Assembly (NCBI RefSeq): GCF_958298935.1 | Contig: NC_084932.1 | Coordinates: forward strand, 11,697,501-11,761,500 | Direction: 5' to 3' | Source of the DNA: Phragmites australis | Taxonomy: Eukaryota > Streptophyta > Magnoliopsida > Poales > Poaceae | DNA length: 64,000 nucleotides | Shown: positions 23,291 through 35,340 of the stretch, piece after piece | How the letters are laid out: the number at the start of each line of letters is the position of its first letter | Numbering within the stretch: position 1 is the first letter of the stretch | The notes under the pieces: generated by a model | Databases searched by the model: none | Seen by the model: the letters and a program-made list of their open reading frames with translations, nothing else | What the model was told of the DNA's origin: nothing | Program-made: the position numbers and the translations under genes

Positions 23291-24345
23291 ATGTACACTA
23301 TTCTTTAGTAGTTCTTCAATCATAGGCTCGTTGTTTAATGTGTACACAGCTAAGAAGGAAGGATGTAGATATATAGAATCATGGGCCAATTGCTATGGTG
23401 ACTCCTAATGTTGCTAAAAAGATTCATCCTATTTGAACTTAACCTAAACCTTATATTTCTCATATCATATGCAAAGTGTTTCCTCTATTTCGTATCGATT
23501 TTTGACTACTAGGAAAAATCAGCAGAGTGCCTTAGCATTCCATCTCTCTTACGCTCATCAGTGTGCCATCACATCGATTTGGCATATATTTTGTTTACAA
23601 ATAAATGCTTCAACCAGGGGACTATAGAAAAGTATCACACTACCTTAGTGTTTTCTTCTTATGCTACACCCTGATGCCATCCCTTACATTGAAATCTTTA
23701 TTATTGCACTTGTACCACAATGCTTTGGGCACAAGACACATATCCATGTCCACATACTCTTTCTTAGACATTCTATTTTGCTTGGTACATGGTTTCAGGT
23801 AACATGCCCCACTCTAGAAGCATGTCCCTAAGAGAAATAATAATTTTATGAAGCTCTTATCGAATCAACCATTGAATAATTTCAATAATAGCTTGGGAAC
23901 AATGATGTTTTAGGGTCCTCTACCATACTCTGGAAGTTTTGAAACCATGTTTTATTGGTGTAGTCTCCCTTCCCATTGCACAACATCTGATATAGATCAT
24001 CTTGATCGTCATCGGCCAACCTATCTAGATCAAAACCATATCTAGCATCAGCTGGCATATCATTGTGTTCTTCTTCGACAAACTTTTGCCCTTCCTGTAT
24101 AATCTCAGATTCACTGTGTTCAGTCCAATAAATATAATTAGGCTTAAAACCCCTTCAAACATAGTATGAATGGATCTTCTCTATGGTAAAAAACTATTTC
24201 TCTATCTTGCAATCAATGCGCGGACAATATATATAGTATGCGTGCTTATTTGACTTGTATTCCTCGGTCGCTCTCAGAAAAGCTGTAGTCACACTGTTAA
24301 TGAAATCTAGGCCACGCCAATCTGCATTTTACTATCTTCTGTCTA
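23291..24345 (-). pseudogene. TNP2 transposase relic, N-terminal part, copy 1
   Basis: The minus-strand frame from about 24330 reads FINSVTTAFLRATEEYKSN, then YCPRIDC, then RGFKPNYIYWTEHSES, the usual N-terminal region of plant TNP2 proteins (transposase-associated Cys/His segment). It continues to ARYGFDLDRLADDDQDDLYQ and later the decayed NIRFRLSSNRMNLFSN block near 23430. Stops occur at several points. This is the start of the gene whose middle is at 21725-21900, so the underlying CACTA reads right to left. Confidence 0.8.
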
Positions 24346-26343
24346 TCTACAATTAATTATAACAAATTAAATTTTAATGAATAAATAAATGATCACATAA
24401 TTTTTTATTCATGTAACATCTCACGGCCAAAGTCCGTGTATAGCCCAGCCCACCTGTGGGGTGGACTCATGTATGCTTAGAACCTCTCTCACACTTTCAT
24501 CCTCACTTCATGTAAAATGTAACCCGGATATGCTATATTTGAACTGTGCAGATTTATAAGCTTGCCCAACCTACCTAGACTACCAATGTGGAACAATTCT
24601 CACCATAGCAGAATACTTAGGTCACACGAGCCAAAACCATAACACTAATTAACCGCATATTCACCAAAAAAATAATTGTTAGGGCCTATTTAGGTAGGGT
24701 GATTTGGATCCATCTTTTTAATTTCTCTCATCCAAACACGTCCTTGTTAGTGGCGAGCTCGAGTAAGGTGACTTGTCAAGATTGCACTTTCATACGGTTA
24801 GAGTTACACTAAAGCTATTTCATGCTTTCCAATCCTATCGATGAAATAGTGTCAGAGGAGCACTCCATGCTGTATTTTGCATGTATTAGGACTTTAGAAC
24901 CAACAAACTAAAGTAAGAATACACCAATGAGTGACTAACGATCACACTTAGAAACGAAAATGAGTAAACACATAAACAAACCAATCACAATTCACAAGGG
25001 CGTTATTAGGGCAAACCTAAGACAACATCTATGGCATATATGCATAACAAACAATGAAGACAGCCCGGGAATTTAACCCATTCATAAAACAAGATCCACG
25101 CTCTCGTACGGACAAAACATGCACGTTTTGGTGGCAATCTTGTAACCCTAAAGCAAATTAGCTTTTGCATTCTATATTTAGGGCCTGAATCTTATTCATT
25201 TGTCTAATTTCTCCTCCAGATCTTTCGGCACAAGCTACTTCAGAGTACATTCGCCCATATATTGGCTACATAAAATAAACAAAAGGAAACATTGTTGTAT
25301 AATAAGGATTTGCATTGGGAGGCGGGGGGTGGGGGGGCGTGATCTAGGTAGCTGCTACAGGACATTAGCACTGGAAACTGCTAAGTATCTGGGAACGAAA
25401 ATATACGGATTTGGCCTTTTCTTGCTTTTAATTTTGAAAGATCACGCACTAACTTAGCTGAATTACTTGTTTGGGTAAGATATGTATTCCTATCGTTGCA
25501 TATACCGTGAGCGTATCGCACCCAGTTTTTTTTATGGATATAACTTAATCCCTTCTTACTGGGTGAAATCTACGTGCGTCATCTTCAGGTTATAATAAGC
25601 ACATGTGATTAGGTAAGAGTGATGAGGTGGCATCATTAACCTATATATCATGGTGCATTGCTTTCTGGAAATTGTTCTTGTTCAATTTGTTATTAAATTA
25701 AGTAGTATGGGGTTAGTTACATGTAGCATCCTATATTTTCTTACGCTTAACTACCATTCTTTCTTCTTATAAGAGTCCTTTGCCTAAGAATTAATGATAT
25801 GTTCAAGCCATCATCTTATTTTAGACATTTTGATTTATTTCAACCACGTATGTCTAGAACATGCAAAGAGAAAACCACTCTTATTGTCCAAAGCTTTTTT
25901 AAAATGGAAAAGGTAGCGCTATGCATAGAAAGGAATGATGCTATATGATCAAAGCGCCCTGTGAAGGAATATCCACCCTTAATTATAATTTATGGAATTT
26001 ATTTGTGCTGCTTACTATAATTTATCCTTAGCTTTGGTCTGCCCACAACAGATTAATTATATATCATGAATGCACAATACATCTATCCAACTGTGAACCG
26101 GTACCTTACATTTCTACCTATATATCTATATTATACAATAATTCCACTGGATTTTGATCATCCTTTCACTCGTGTCGCCATGCGCATGCCATGCACTCGT
26201 ATAACTTTAGATATGAAGAACCAGTTAGCACATCGAATATAATGACAAATATATCCTTTTTTGTTCGTTTTCCATGGAAAGCACATTGTTGTGGTTAATT
26301 CCTGATGCCAATATCTCAGGCAACGCATGGATATAGCACCTCA
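24346..26343. other. No recognisable gene; possible LTR relic at 24411-24630
   Basis: Apart from a TGTAACATCTCACGGCC start at 24411 that resembles an LTR terminus, I see nothing identifiable. A G-rich run lies at 25322-25337. A phrase GGGCCTATTTAGG with distant CCAAACACG (24680-24740) is reminiscent of MITE ends but is unpaired. Open frames are short and motif-free. Confidence 0.35.
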
Positions 26344-27380
26344 CACTACGTGAAAAAAGGTCATAAGTGATGTGTGACAACCGTCATAGGAGATAGGTCC
26401 TCCATCCATCATCTCAAACACGTTACTGATGACTAGTCATCAATGACAGGTGATGACCACATTAGTGACGGGTCATAATAGTGACCTGTCACTTATGAAG
26501 CTCATCAGTGATGCGTCATAACCGTGACTCATCACTTATAACTTGTCATAAGTGGCGGGTCGTAATTTTTACAAGTCACTAATAACTGCTGAACATTTTT
26601 CGTCTTTTTTGAACATGAAAAAATTCAAAAGAAATATTTTATTCACCCGAGCCATCAAAAGAAATATTTTATTCACTTGATATTTTCACACTGTTTTTAT
26701 ACCCTGCGTTCTGTAAGAATGGAACCCACAATATTCCCTCGCACACGCTGCCCCATTACCACCACACCCTCGCATACGTTGGGATGAAGTCGGATATTTT
26801 ATCCTTTTAACCTTTTCTACCGAAGATCTTAAGTGACGGGTCATAACCGTGACCCGGCACTTACTACTACAGAACAACACATCGTGTCGACTCCAAAACC
26901 TCTTCAGTGCCAGTTTTGGAGCTGGTAGTGGGTAACAGAAAGTGATAGTTGGGGACTATCACTACCGGCTCGGGGGACTAGCAGTGAGGGAGCAATCACT
27001 ACTAGCTAAAGGCTTCAGCTGGCAATGATGTCTTGGGAATCACTATCGGTTGGTGGTTTTAGCCGGCAGTGATTTCCAAGGCATCACTACCGACTGAATG
27101 TTTCAAGCGGTAGTGTTTTGTCTCTCCTCCTTCCCTTCCTCCCTCTCTCTGTCCTCTCTCTATCTCTTGGATCTCTCCATCTCTCTCCCTCTTAATAAAT
27201 GCATACAATAAGACATATATTTAATGTAAAACAATAATAAATGCGCCTACAGTAATACATAGTAATTCATGTCATATTCGAGTAAACACATATTACAAGT
27301 CATAGGCATCAACAAACACACATATATACATAATAGTTCTCACAGGTCACCCCCCGAAAAGTCGGTTGAATTGAGCTAGT

Positions 27381-27715
27381 CTAGTATCCCTCTACTCTCA
27401 CATGATGAGGACCACATCCTCGCACAGACTGCTGATGGTGTGTGTATGTCCGGGGATGCCGGGGCACCGATGGTGATGGAGCAGAGGACCCGTCCATGCC
27501 TGATCGATCGCAGTGTCGCCTATGCTCTAGGCTCACCGGCGTGTCAAAGATATTGAAGTCTGACACCTAAATGTCACTACGGTTTGAGCTTTCGGCCTCC
27601 TTCGCTGTGCACTGATGGGCCACTCTCTCATCCTCCTCCTCTTGGGCAAACTTACGGAATGCTGCTTCTGGCTCCTCCGAAGCGCACAGTTGACGGGCCA
27701 GCCTCTCATCCTCCT
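27381..27715 (-). pseudogene. C-terminal tail of the CACTA X protein
   Basis: This continues in frame from 50019-50225 on the other side of element B, once one copy of the CTCCT duplication is discounted. The junction falls inside a repeated coiled-coil-like module: EEPEAAAHKHAQKE precedes it and SEEPEAAFRKFAQEEEDERV follows. One TAG lies at 27569-27567. The frame then runs to a stop at 27381 through a Ser/Pro/His-rich tail. It shows that B split a continuous exon. Confidence 0.75.
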
Positions 27716-27810
27716 TGATGAGCCCACAGCTCCTTTAGATACAATTAATACTACTAATATTCCTCAAATCATACAAGGTCCAATTACAAGAGCACGTGCA
27801 TGATAATTAG

Positions 27811-29649
27811 TGATAGGGGAAAACCCGTGGGTTGGCTCGATCTTCACGGCAGTAGGTACGACAAGAGATAACTTGCTGAAAAATGCAGTGGGATAACTAG
27901 CTTTATACCTGACAAAGGTTGGAATGTGGCCAAGTAATGAGGAGAGAGGCACTGAATCCTTGGACTCGACTCGATCTCCACGAACTCAAGAACACAAACC
28001 GGGTAGCTTTAGACTTGGTCAAGGTTGGTTGCGACCAAGCGACGGGGAGAGAGGCACCGAAACCTTGATGGATTTCGACTCGATCTCCGAACGACAGCAG
28101 AACCACAAACCGGGACTAATCCACACAAAACAGTGCAGCCTAACTGGAAACCGTAGAGCACGAATTAGGGGGTCCTAGAGGGACCTTCACATATATACCA
28201 GTGAATCAGTCTCTCACAAGTCGATGAAGAACTCGCAAGAAATTTGGGGTAAGTCACTCAACTGCTCTTGGCTGGAAACACCATCTGGTGGATTTTCTTA
28301 ATTCATAATCGTGCCCCCTTTGGCTTAGATACAGTAGGTATTTATACTAGGAACACCCCTCCTAGCTAGGTGTGAAAGTTCTATAAGTTTCCACGAAAAT
28401 AAAGGGAGATGAAAAGGGGAAAACATGGGTTCCCGAGAAGCCTTGCGTGATCCTCCTAGCTAGGTGTGAAAGTTCTATAAGTTTCCACAAAAATAAAGGG
28501 AGATGAAAAGGGGAAAACATGGGTTCCCGAGAAGCCTCGCGTGATCCCCGTGGGTTGGCCCGATCTTCACGGCAGTAGGTACGACAAGAGATAACTTGCT
28601 AAAAAATGCAGTGGGATAACTAGCTTTATACCTGACAAAGGTTGGAATGTGGCCAAGTAACGAGGAGAGAGGCACCGAATCCTTGGACTCGACTCGATCT
28701 TCACGAACTCAAGAACACAAACCGGGTAGCTTTAGACCTGGTCAAGGTTGGTTGCGACCAAGCGACGGGGAGAGAGGCACCGAAACCTTGATGGATTTCG
28801 ACCCGATCTCCGAACGACCGCAGAACCACAAACCGGGACTAATCCACACAAAACGGTGCAGCCTAACTGGAAACCGTAGAGCACGAATTAGGGGGTCCCA
28901 GAGGAACCTTCACATATATATCGGTGAATCGGTCTCTCACAAGTCGATGAAGAACTCGCAAGAAATTTGGGGTAAGTCACTCAACAGCTCTTGGCTGGAA
29001 ACACCATCTGGTGGATTTTCTTAATTCATAATCGTGCCCCCTTTGGCTTAGATACAGTAGGTATTTATACTAGGAACACCCCTCCTAGCTAGGTGTGAAA
29101 GTTCTATAAGTTTCCACGAAAATAAAGGGAGATGAAAAGGTGAAAACATGGGTTCCCGAGAAGCCTAGCGTGATCTTCAGCCTCCCTGGCAGTCTTCACT
29201 TAAATGGTCATTACTCCTTAATGGGAAGTCGAAAAGATGAGCCGTTTATTGGAGGTGAAAGTAGACTTGATTATCTTTCTGTCCATGTGCATTATGCATG
29301 GTGAATCTTGACCAGTTTTTGCGTGTGTCTCTTGGAACATGGCTCTGATGTCAGGAGTCAGTGTGATGGTTCAGCTTCTGCGTAACTCGTCTCCTTCTCG
29401 GTGTAACTTGTCTCCTTTGGTCCAGCAGCAGCTCCAATATGCGTAAACCTTAGCAATACAAAAGTAGAACATTTAGGTAGTATAAAATTCTCATTTGTAT
29501 TGTAATCAAATTTAGTAAGGAGAGAGTTCACCTCTTGCTGCAGTTTCCTTGCACGACTCCGTGTGATGGGTCCTTGTATTGGTGTAATTGGTGCTTGACT
29601 TGTTTCAGCTTGTCCATGGCTTGGCACATTTGCTGGGAGGTCCTCATCA
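27811..29649 (-). mobile_element. Solo LTR C in the 5' LTR of B (1839 bp)
   Basis: ATTAG occurs on both sides (27806-27810, 29650-29654). Read on the minus strand the element begins TGATGAGGACC and ends CCCCTATCA, as LTRs do. Minus-strand 29627-29440 encodes GPITRSRARKLQQEVNSLLT, the pol C-terminal tail that related elements carry at the start of the 3' LTR. There is no primer-binding site, gag or pol core, so it is a solo LTR. It is enlarged by an internal 723-bp tandem duplication. Confidence 0.85.
27824..29190. repeat. 723-bp tandem duplication inside solo LTR C
   Basis: 27824 onward and 28547 onward match closely (CCCGTGGGTTGGC to AACATGGGTTCCCGAGAAGCC). At the join a 94-bp segment beginning CCTAGCTAGGTGTGAAAG (28361 and 28455) is also doubled, which suggests a stepwise duplication with slippage at that point. 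Confidence 0.9.
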
Positions 29650-30476
29650 ATTAGACCACCAGGTGAACTTGTTTCTCGCTGCTCATGCTTCCTTGGATGG
29701 ATTACTACTAAATTCTTGTGATGTTTTATTTCTTAGGAATGTGGGAGAAGCACCACAACCTTACTCGGATGTCACCCCTCGAAGGCCATGTCTACTCAGA
29801 CTCGAGGCTGAGCTCTAGCCGTGTTCATGGTCGTGGTCGAGTTCTAGGACAGCACGTCAATAAAACGGGCATAACTTTTGCATACGGAGTCCAATTGAGG
29901 TGTTTTTGAACTCTTTGGAAAGCTATTGACCTAACATTTTCAATGGATAAGAGCTCCACTAAATATTACAGATATTTTAGTTAGATTCAAAGAAATAAGG
30001 TGCTACACCACTACTGTGGACCTTGTTGGGTTTTATAATCGTGTCAGGGTTGGAGTCCAGGTTGTACACGCCTCTTTCCATGGTTGCACAACCTTAAGTT
30101 GATCTCCTCACGTCCCTACTATATATACAAAGTAGACATCGTAGTTTAGGCTTGAGTTTTAGCTTAGATTATTCTGTTTTAGATAGTTTCGCCATTTATC
30201 AGTTTGTTGAACCCCAACTCGAGTACTTCATTGGTAATTAGCAATATTCACATTGCATTTACCTGTTCTTGCTTGTGTTCTTGATTCACTTGCAAGAAAA
30301 AGCTTCTTAGCGAGGTCAACCGCGTCTTGGCATGGTTGATTACCATGGAGTAGTGGTGTAGTTGTTGCGAGGGTTCTCGATCTGTTCTGTTCAGAGCTTT
30401 TGGATCATCAACGTCGAAGCTCCACCAATCAACTTATCATATTACCTTTCAGAAGATCGGGCAAACACACATCAAG

Positions 30477-30489
30477 TAGTATCAGAGCC
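30477..30489 (+). promoter_or_regulatory. Primer-binding site of element B
   Basis: TAGTATCAGAGCC, two bases after the LTR end, matches the initiator tRNA-Met complement except for one base. Confidence 0.85.
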
Positions 30490-30739
30490 TCGGTTGCCCG
30501 TTAGGTAATCTCAGTTATCCCCATTGTTTCGCCGTTTTCCATTACCTAGAGTCCAAAAAAATTGCCCCACAAAAATATTAAGATCTTAGTTTTTCTACTA
30601 TCTAAACCACTTTGTGCCTGCGCAATTTTGTTTACAGTATTTGCGTTGTTGAGTTTGAGTCCATCGTCGGTGTCTTTGTTGCTGGTCGAGTCATCATGAT
30701 CTAGTTTCTAGAGTTGAGTCTTGCTGTTTAGTCACTTTA

Positions 30740-31130
30740 ACTATCTACTCGAGTTCGACCATTAGTCGAGTCGACCATCATGTCGTGTTCGACCACTAGT
30801 CGTTTCAATCATCTACTTGAGTTCGATCACTGGTCAAGTTGACCATCAACTCATATTCGACTACTAGTTGAGTAGACCATCTACTCGAGTTCGACAACTA
30901 GTTGCTCCGACCACCCATTCGGGGTCCTGATCAGTCACTCCGATCACCCACTCAGGGTCCCGACCACACACTCTGACCACCTAGTCGGTGTCCGGGCTAG
31001 CCACTCCGACCACCCACTCAATGTGTCGACCAATCACTCCGACCACCTAGTCGAAATCACCCACCTTCTCAGATCTGACCATCCATTTGGTTTCAACCAC
31101 CTAGTTGGATTCAACTATCCACTCGCTTTC
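30740..31130. repeat. Leader minisatellite of element B
   Basis: An array of about 33-34 bp units between the primer-binding site and gag, the counterpart of 3165-3620 in element A. The first part is built on TCGAGTTCGACCACTAGT and the second on CACTCCGACCACCCACTC. The units are more diverged than in A. Confidence 0.8.
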
Positions 31131-31855
31131 GCCACCACAACCTAGTCAGAGTATATTTATTTCTGGCTGCTCTCAGACACCCCCATACACCTTTCATATC
31201 GAGCATTGTTCGACAAAGTTCAAGTATCACTCGATAGCCCAAACAAATGTAGCCAAAGTTCAGAGAGGGAGAGAGAGAGTTTGTGACCCACATGCCTCAC
31301 TGTTCTTAGAAAAGGCAGTAGAAGAGTTTTTGAGTTTGTGTCACATTCGCAAAAAAAGAAAAAAGAAAGAAAAGCAAGCAAAAAGTAAAGAGTGCAAAAA
31401 AAAGCAGAAGTGCAAAAAAGAGAGAGAGAATTAAAAAAACAGAGAGAGAATCAGTTTGCATTGCGAATTTTTGTTCCATTATGCTTATGTCTATTATAGT
31501 TTTCAGCTTGCTTGAGCTAGATCTAGGAATGTGTTCAGGCCAGCAACTGTGATGAGTACTGTGGACTTTTATTCAGCTTTGCTAATTTGATTTCAATTAT
31601 TGCCATTCCTTGCTACTAAATGTTGCATGTCCAAGCTACACCTTCTCTCGATCAGAACGGTTTCTCCCGTTGCAACTAGCTCACTCGCACCCGATAAGGT
31701 ATCATGAACCAGCCATCGGTTGTACCAACTGCGTTGATTGGCAAGAACACTTGCAAGAGCGTGGTAAGATGCTTCAAAGTATGTGACTTGACCTCCACCA
31801 CCTATTAGTCGATATGGATAATTTATATTTCGTTGTTTTCTATCTTCGACTAACC

Positions 31856-32141
31856 ATGGCAGGAGAAGTATCGGATGCGAAAGAGTGTGTTTTGAGGGAA
31901 GAACTCACAATGTTGTTGGATGATCATTGACAAACTATTAATGATGATATTAACAAGAAGCTTGCGAGAACCAATACTGCGTTGCAACAACTCAATGAAA
32001 GCATTGCAATGCTCAATATATGCATTGATCGATTGGTTAATCCGCTACCGAACAATGGTCGAGTGGATCCTCATGGTGCAGCCTATGAACAAGAGGAGTC
32101 CATTGCGGATGATGAAATTTTGAGACAAGAACGTGACACCT
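31856..32141 (+). pseudogene. gag of element B, 5' part
   Basis: It starts ATGGCAGGAGAAG at 31856, as in element A, and runs through a predicted coiled-coil stretch with QQLNESIAMLN and the acidic EQEESIADDEILRQE. An early in-frame TGA occurs at 31928. It is interrupted by D at 32142 and continues at 44264. Confidence 0.78.
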
Positions 32142-32833
32142 TGTAACAACTTAATTTTTCTAATTCTAAAATTTTCTCTATATTTGTTAAAGTTCAAATG
32201 AGTTTAAATATTTTATTTAAAAAGAGAGAAAACCCAATTTTATATGAAAGAAAAAGAAAATGACATAGAAAACCCTATTTCATGCTGGATTAGGCAAATA
32301 AGATTTTTATTTGATTTTTGATGAATTTATTTGAAGAGTTTTTGCCTGGATTTTGAATTTGAATTTGGATTTTGAATTCATAGGAAAAAGAAAAAGAATA
32401 AAATCTCTTCAGGACTGCCTTTCCTCTTTTCGGCCCACTTCATCCTCGGCTTCGGCCCAGCCGCCGCCGATCTCTCTCACCCGGGTCGCCTGCCTCGGCC
32501 CAACTCCGCGCACCAGCCCGCGCGCCGAGCCACTCACCCGAGCCGCTGACATGCGGGTCCCGCATGTTAGAGCCTTCTTCCTCCTCAGTCGGACTCCGAC
32601 TCAGAGACGGGAACGCGTCGGCCGCCGTCTCCCGTTAAAATCCGAACCCAAGCCGAACCCGAGAGCTTCTAGAGAGTTCCCAAATCAAATCCCCGGGATC
32701 CCCTCTATCTTTACCCGGCCTTATCTCTAAGGAAATCGCGGATTTGAGCTCGGATGCATCTCCTCGCCGCCGTGTCCGAGTCGATCCGCCGTCGCACTGG
32801 AGTCCTAGCGCACCACGCCCTTCCGAACCCGCC

Positions 32834-32840
32834 TATATAG
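32834..32840 (+). promoter_or_regulatory. TATA box of the D LTR
   Basis: TATATAG in a GC-rich setting (CCCGCCTATATAGCTAGC), conserved at 41753-41759 in the 3' LTR. If used, transcription would start about 30 bases on, giving a leader of about 2.6 kb before the extra ORF. Confidence 0.55.
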
Positions 32841-33908
32841 CTAGCCCGAACCCCCTTGACCAGTTCCCATCGCCAATTCGCCAAAACCCGAGCCTCCTCG
32901 CCGAGATTCATCTCCCTGCCGATGCCACAGCCGCCGCCTCTGCACGAGCTCACCGCCCCGTCGATCCCGAGCATCCCGGAGCCTTCCAAGCCCACCATCG
33001 GAACCACGTGACCCCACAGAAGCTTTTTCAGCCCTCGCCACCACTGATTGATCGCCAGAGCACCCTCTCCGACGAGTTCCCGAGGCAGCCGCCGCCCCCT
33101 TCCGTCGTCGACCACCTTCCCGTGCCGCGCCGCCTTCGGTAAGCCCCAAAACAAGATCGCCGTTTCCTTCTCGTCGTGTTCCACCGCTTGTCGTCGTGAT
33201 CCAAGGCCGGGGATGAGGTTTGCGCTTGTCTCCGGCGAGTCGTCGCCGTGCCCGAGCTCGGCTCCGCCGAGGACCACCCTGTCGACCGCCCAAACCTTCC
33301 CCAACCGTCAAATCCGAAGCCCTCAGCCCAGATTAGATCTGTTCTTACCCCTTCGATCAACCAATCAGAAGCTGCCACGTGTTGCCACTTCACCCAGTCA
33401 GCAGCCATGCCATATCACCCATACACCTCAGCCGCCACCTCAACCTTTCTGCTGATGTGTCACCCTTGTCACCATGCCATGTCAGCCAGAGCTACCCAGT
33501 CAGTAATTCAAACCTTTTTCAGTATAAAAATAAATCTGATATTTTCTTTAATTGGTAATTTTGCAATTTAGCCCCTGAACTTTTCTAAAATAACAAAAAG
33601 AGCCCTATCTTTTACAGTTAGGTCCCTATACTTTTTCATAATTACATTTTGGTCCCTCTGTTGTTACAAAAAGGTCCCTGGACTTTCTGTTAATTCAATT
33701 TAAGTCCTTTTCTTTTTCCAGATTTAACCCTAGACTTGTTTTAGCCCTAACTTTTCCATCGTAACTCCGATTTAAGCGGTTCTTGCGCCGATGGATTCGT
33801 TTTTCAGTGTTCTTTCTTTTTAGCCAGTTTTTATCTTGTTGTTCTTTTGTTTTGTGCTCTGTTCTTAGTGTATCTTGTTTGTTTGTTTGGCGGTAATTGT
33901 GCGATTAG

Positions 33909-35071
33909 CCGATAACATTACGGATCAATTTGAAGAACAGCAAGACCAGGAGCAAGAATACACTGAGCAGCAGCAAGGAGAAGGCAAGTATCCTTGATCA
34001 TATTGAACCTATATTTTTAAATGTTTTGTTTTACAAAACTGCATGCAATGTCTATCAATATGATGGGTAGTCACCTATGTTAGGGTTTTTCCCTAGATAT
34101 TCCCTTATCATTCCTTGGAACCTAGATGTTTTATGGGTAGATTGCTTAGCCTTGCTTTTGGGATATTGGGAAGTGTCATAATTTTGACTAATGAACATAT
34201 GCAGTAATGATGGTTAATATGATAATGTTTTAGCAACATGGAATCTTAGGTCTTGAGCATAGGGATGTTGGTGATAGTTGTCATGGTTATGATATTGGTT
34301 TAGTATTTGCTCAAGTAACCTAAGTAAGGACCGGTTCGTGGAGCGACAACCCAAGAAGTGACGTACCAACCACGAGGCTGATATGGGTAAGGTGTGACAT
34401 ACTAATTAGAGTCTGTCCAGTGTACGTTGGGTCAGCACAAAAGGGGGCTTCTGGGTAGGAGCTTTGCTTGCGTAAAGCCTGGCGGTGAAACCTAGTGGGC
34501 AGACATGCACTGGATTAGTCTCTGGTTAGTGGAAAGTGTCATACAGTGATTCTTGGCGGCACACCACTGACGTGTGTTAAGTGTCTTGCAAACACGGCTA
34601 CATAGAATTCACTGACTCGTGGGTAAAGTTGGACAACCTCTGTAGAGTGTAAAACTGTTATAACAGCCGTGCTCACGGATATGAGAGACTTGGATCCTCA
34701 CATGATTAGATGGTGGTTTGGTTTTGGTTCTGGTACAGGGAGTACTAGATGTTGTGGTTTTGGTCTTAGTACAGGGCGTACTAGACGGTTGTGGTATGCA
34801 GGGTGGGGAACCTTGTATGCTAAATGATGGATAGTTGGGTTACATTCATTTAATACGTGTCTAATGCTTTTGAGTCCAAATGTGTTTTCATTACTCGCAT
34901 TTACGCAAATGTTACCTTGTGTCAGCCTATTCTTGATATAAGCCTGCATGTCATTATTTTCCCACACTTGCTGAGTACATTATGTGCTCACCCTTGCTTT
35001 GTCCTACCAAAAACATATGCTGCTCAGTGGAAGACTTTGAGGATTTCCAAGACGACGACCTGGTGTTCTAA
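33909..35071 (+). other. Possible spliced acidic mini-ORF within the D LTR
   Basis: A Gln/Glu-rich frame (DQFEEQQDQEQEYTEQQQGE, exon 33909-33983) follows an AG. It is followed by GCAAGT, a GC-type donor. A second acidic frame (EDFEDFQDDDLVF, exon 35028-35071) follows a CAG and ends in TAA. Joining them across the 1044-bp gap keeps the frame, forming a Val codon. The 3' LTR copy (42828-42902 and 43964-44007) preserves donor, acceptor, phase and stop; the QEQEY and QDDDLVF frames survive with mostly silent changes. An upstream GT donor (33139) could supply an earlier exon. The initiation codon is not identified. Confidence 0.4.
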
Positions 35072-35327
35072 GGAGCATGTCTTCCAGTCGGTGCCTGTGG
35101 AGTTTTGGTCGCCAATGTTTTCGTCCCGCTGCCGTCGTTTAGATGATGTCGTTTAGGTTAAATTTTGAGGTTGCTTAGGTGAAGTCTTTTATTGTAAGAA
35201 GTGAACGTTTGATTATTTAAAGTATTGCTTTTGTTACTTCACCTATGACGTCCTTATGTGTGTTAAACTTCCTGGGCACACATAAGCTGCACTTGGTTTT
35301 GGCCGTTAAAACCGGGTGTGACAGAGG

Positions 35328-35340
35328 TGGTATTAGAGCC
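35328..35340 (+). promoter_or_regulatory. Primer-binding site of chromovirus D
   Basis: TGGTATTAGAGCC, four bases after the LTR end, matches the initiator tRNA-Met complement with one transition. Confidence 0.85.

Larger units (their letters stand above)
16981..23855. repeat. Segmental duplication, copy 1
   Basis: This 6.9-kb stretch is collinear with 56933-62937 in direct orientation. Both begin GATTTATGAGAACTTCTCTTA and both pass through the same chain: LTR-like unit, second LTR-like unit, CACTA relic ending GTAGTAGTG or ATAGTAGTG before TCCCTGAG, TNP2 middle, LTR F, TNP2 N-terminal part. Shared insertion junctions show that the composite was copied as a block. Copy 2 lacks about 0.7 kb of the CACTA. 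Confidence 0.85.
27716..30474 (+). repeat. 5' LTR of element B (915 bp net, split by LTR C)
   Basis: It begins TGATGAGCCC and is cut after 95 bases by element C. It resumes at 29655 with ACCACCAGG and ends CACACATCA before the primer-binding site. It aligns with 49136-50018 and with the LTR of A. Confidence 0.88.
32142..35323 (+). repeat. 5' LTR of chromovirus D (3182 bp)
   Basis: It begins TGTAACAAC and ends GGGTGTGACA. It has an AT-rich start, a GC-rich block at 32440-33330 containing a TATATAG, then a long AT-rich region. GC-block frames on both strands are not credible genes. Two small acidic exon candidates lie at 33909-33983 and 35028-35071. Its partner is 41063-44258. Confidence 0.93.

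Noticed and set aside
25200..25457. 85-codon plus-strand frame in the unassigned region
   Set aside because: No motif, no good composition signal, no exon-like neighbours.
31105..31434. 109-codon leader frame of element B with a lysine-rich C-terminus
   Set aside because: The basic tail comes from an A-rich purine tract, and element A has no matching frame.
32353..33455. Several overlapping 100-200 codon frames on both strands in the D LTR (repeated at 41239-42327)
   Set aside because: Explained by GC-rich composition; the frames are not preserved relative to one another between the two LTR copies and have no domain.
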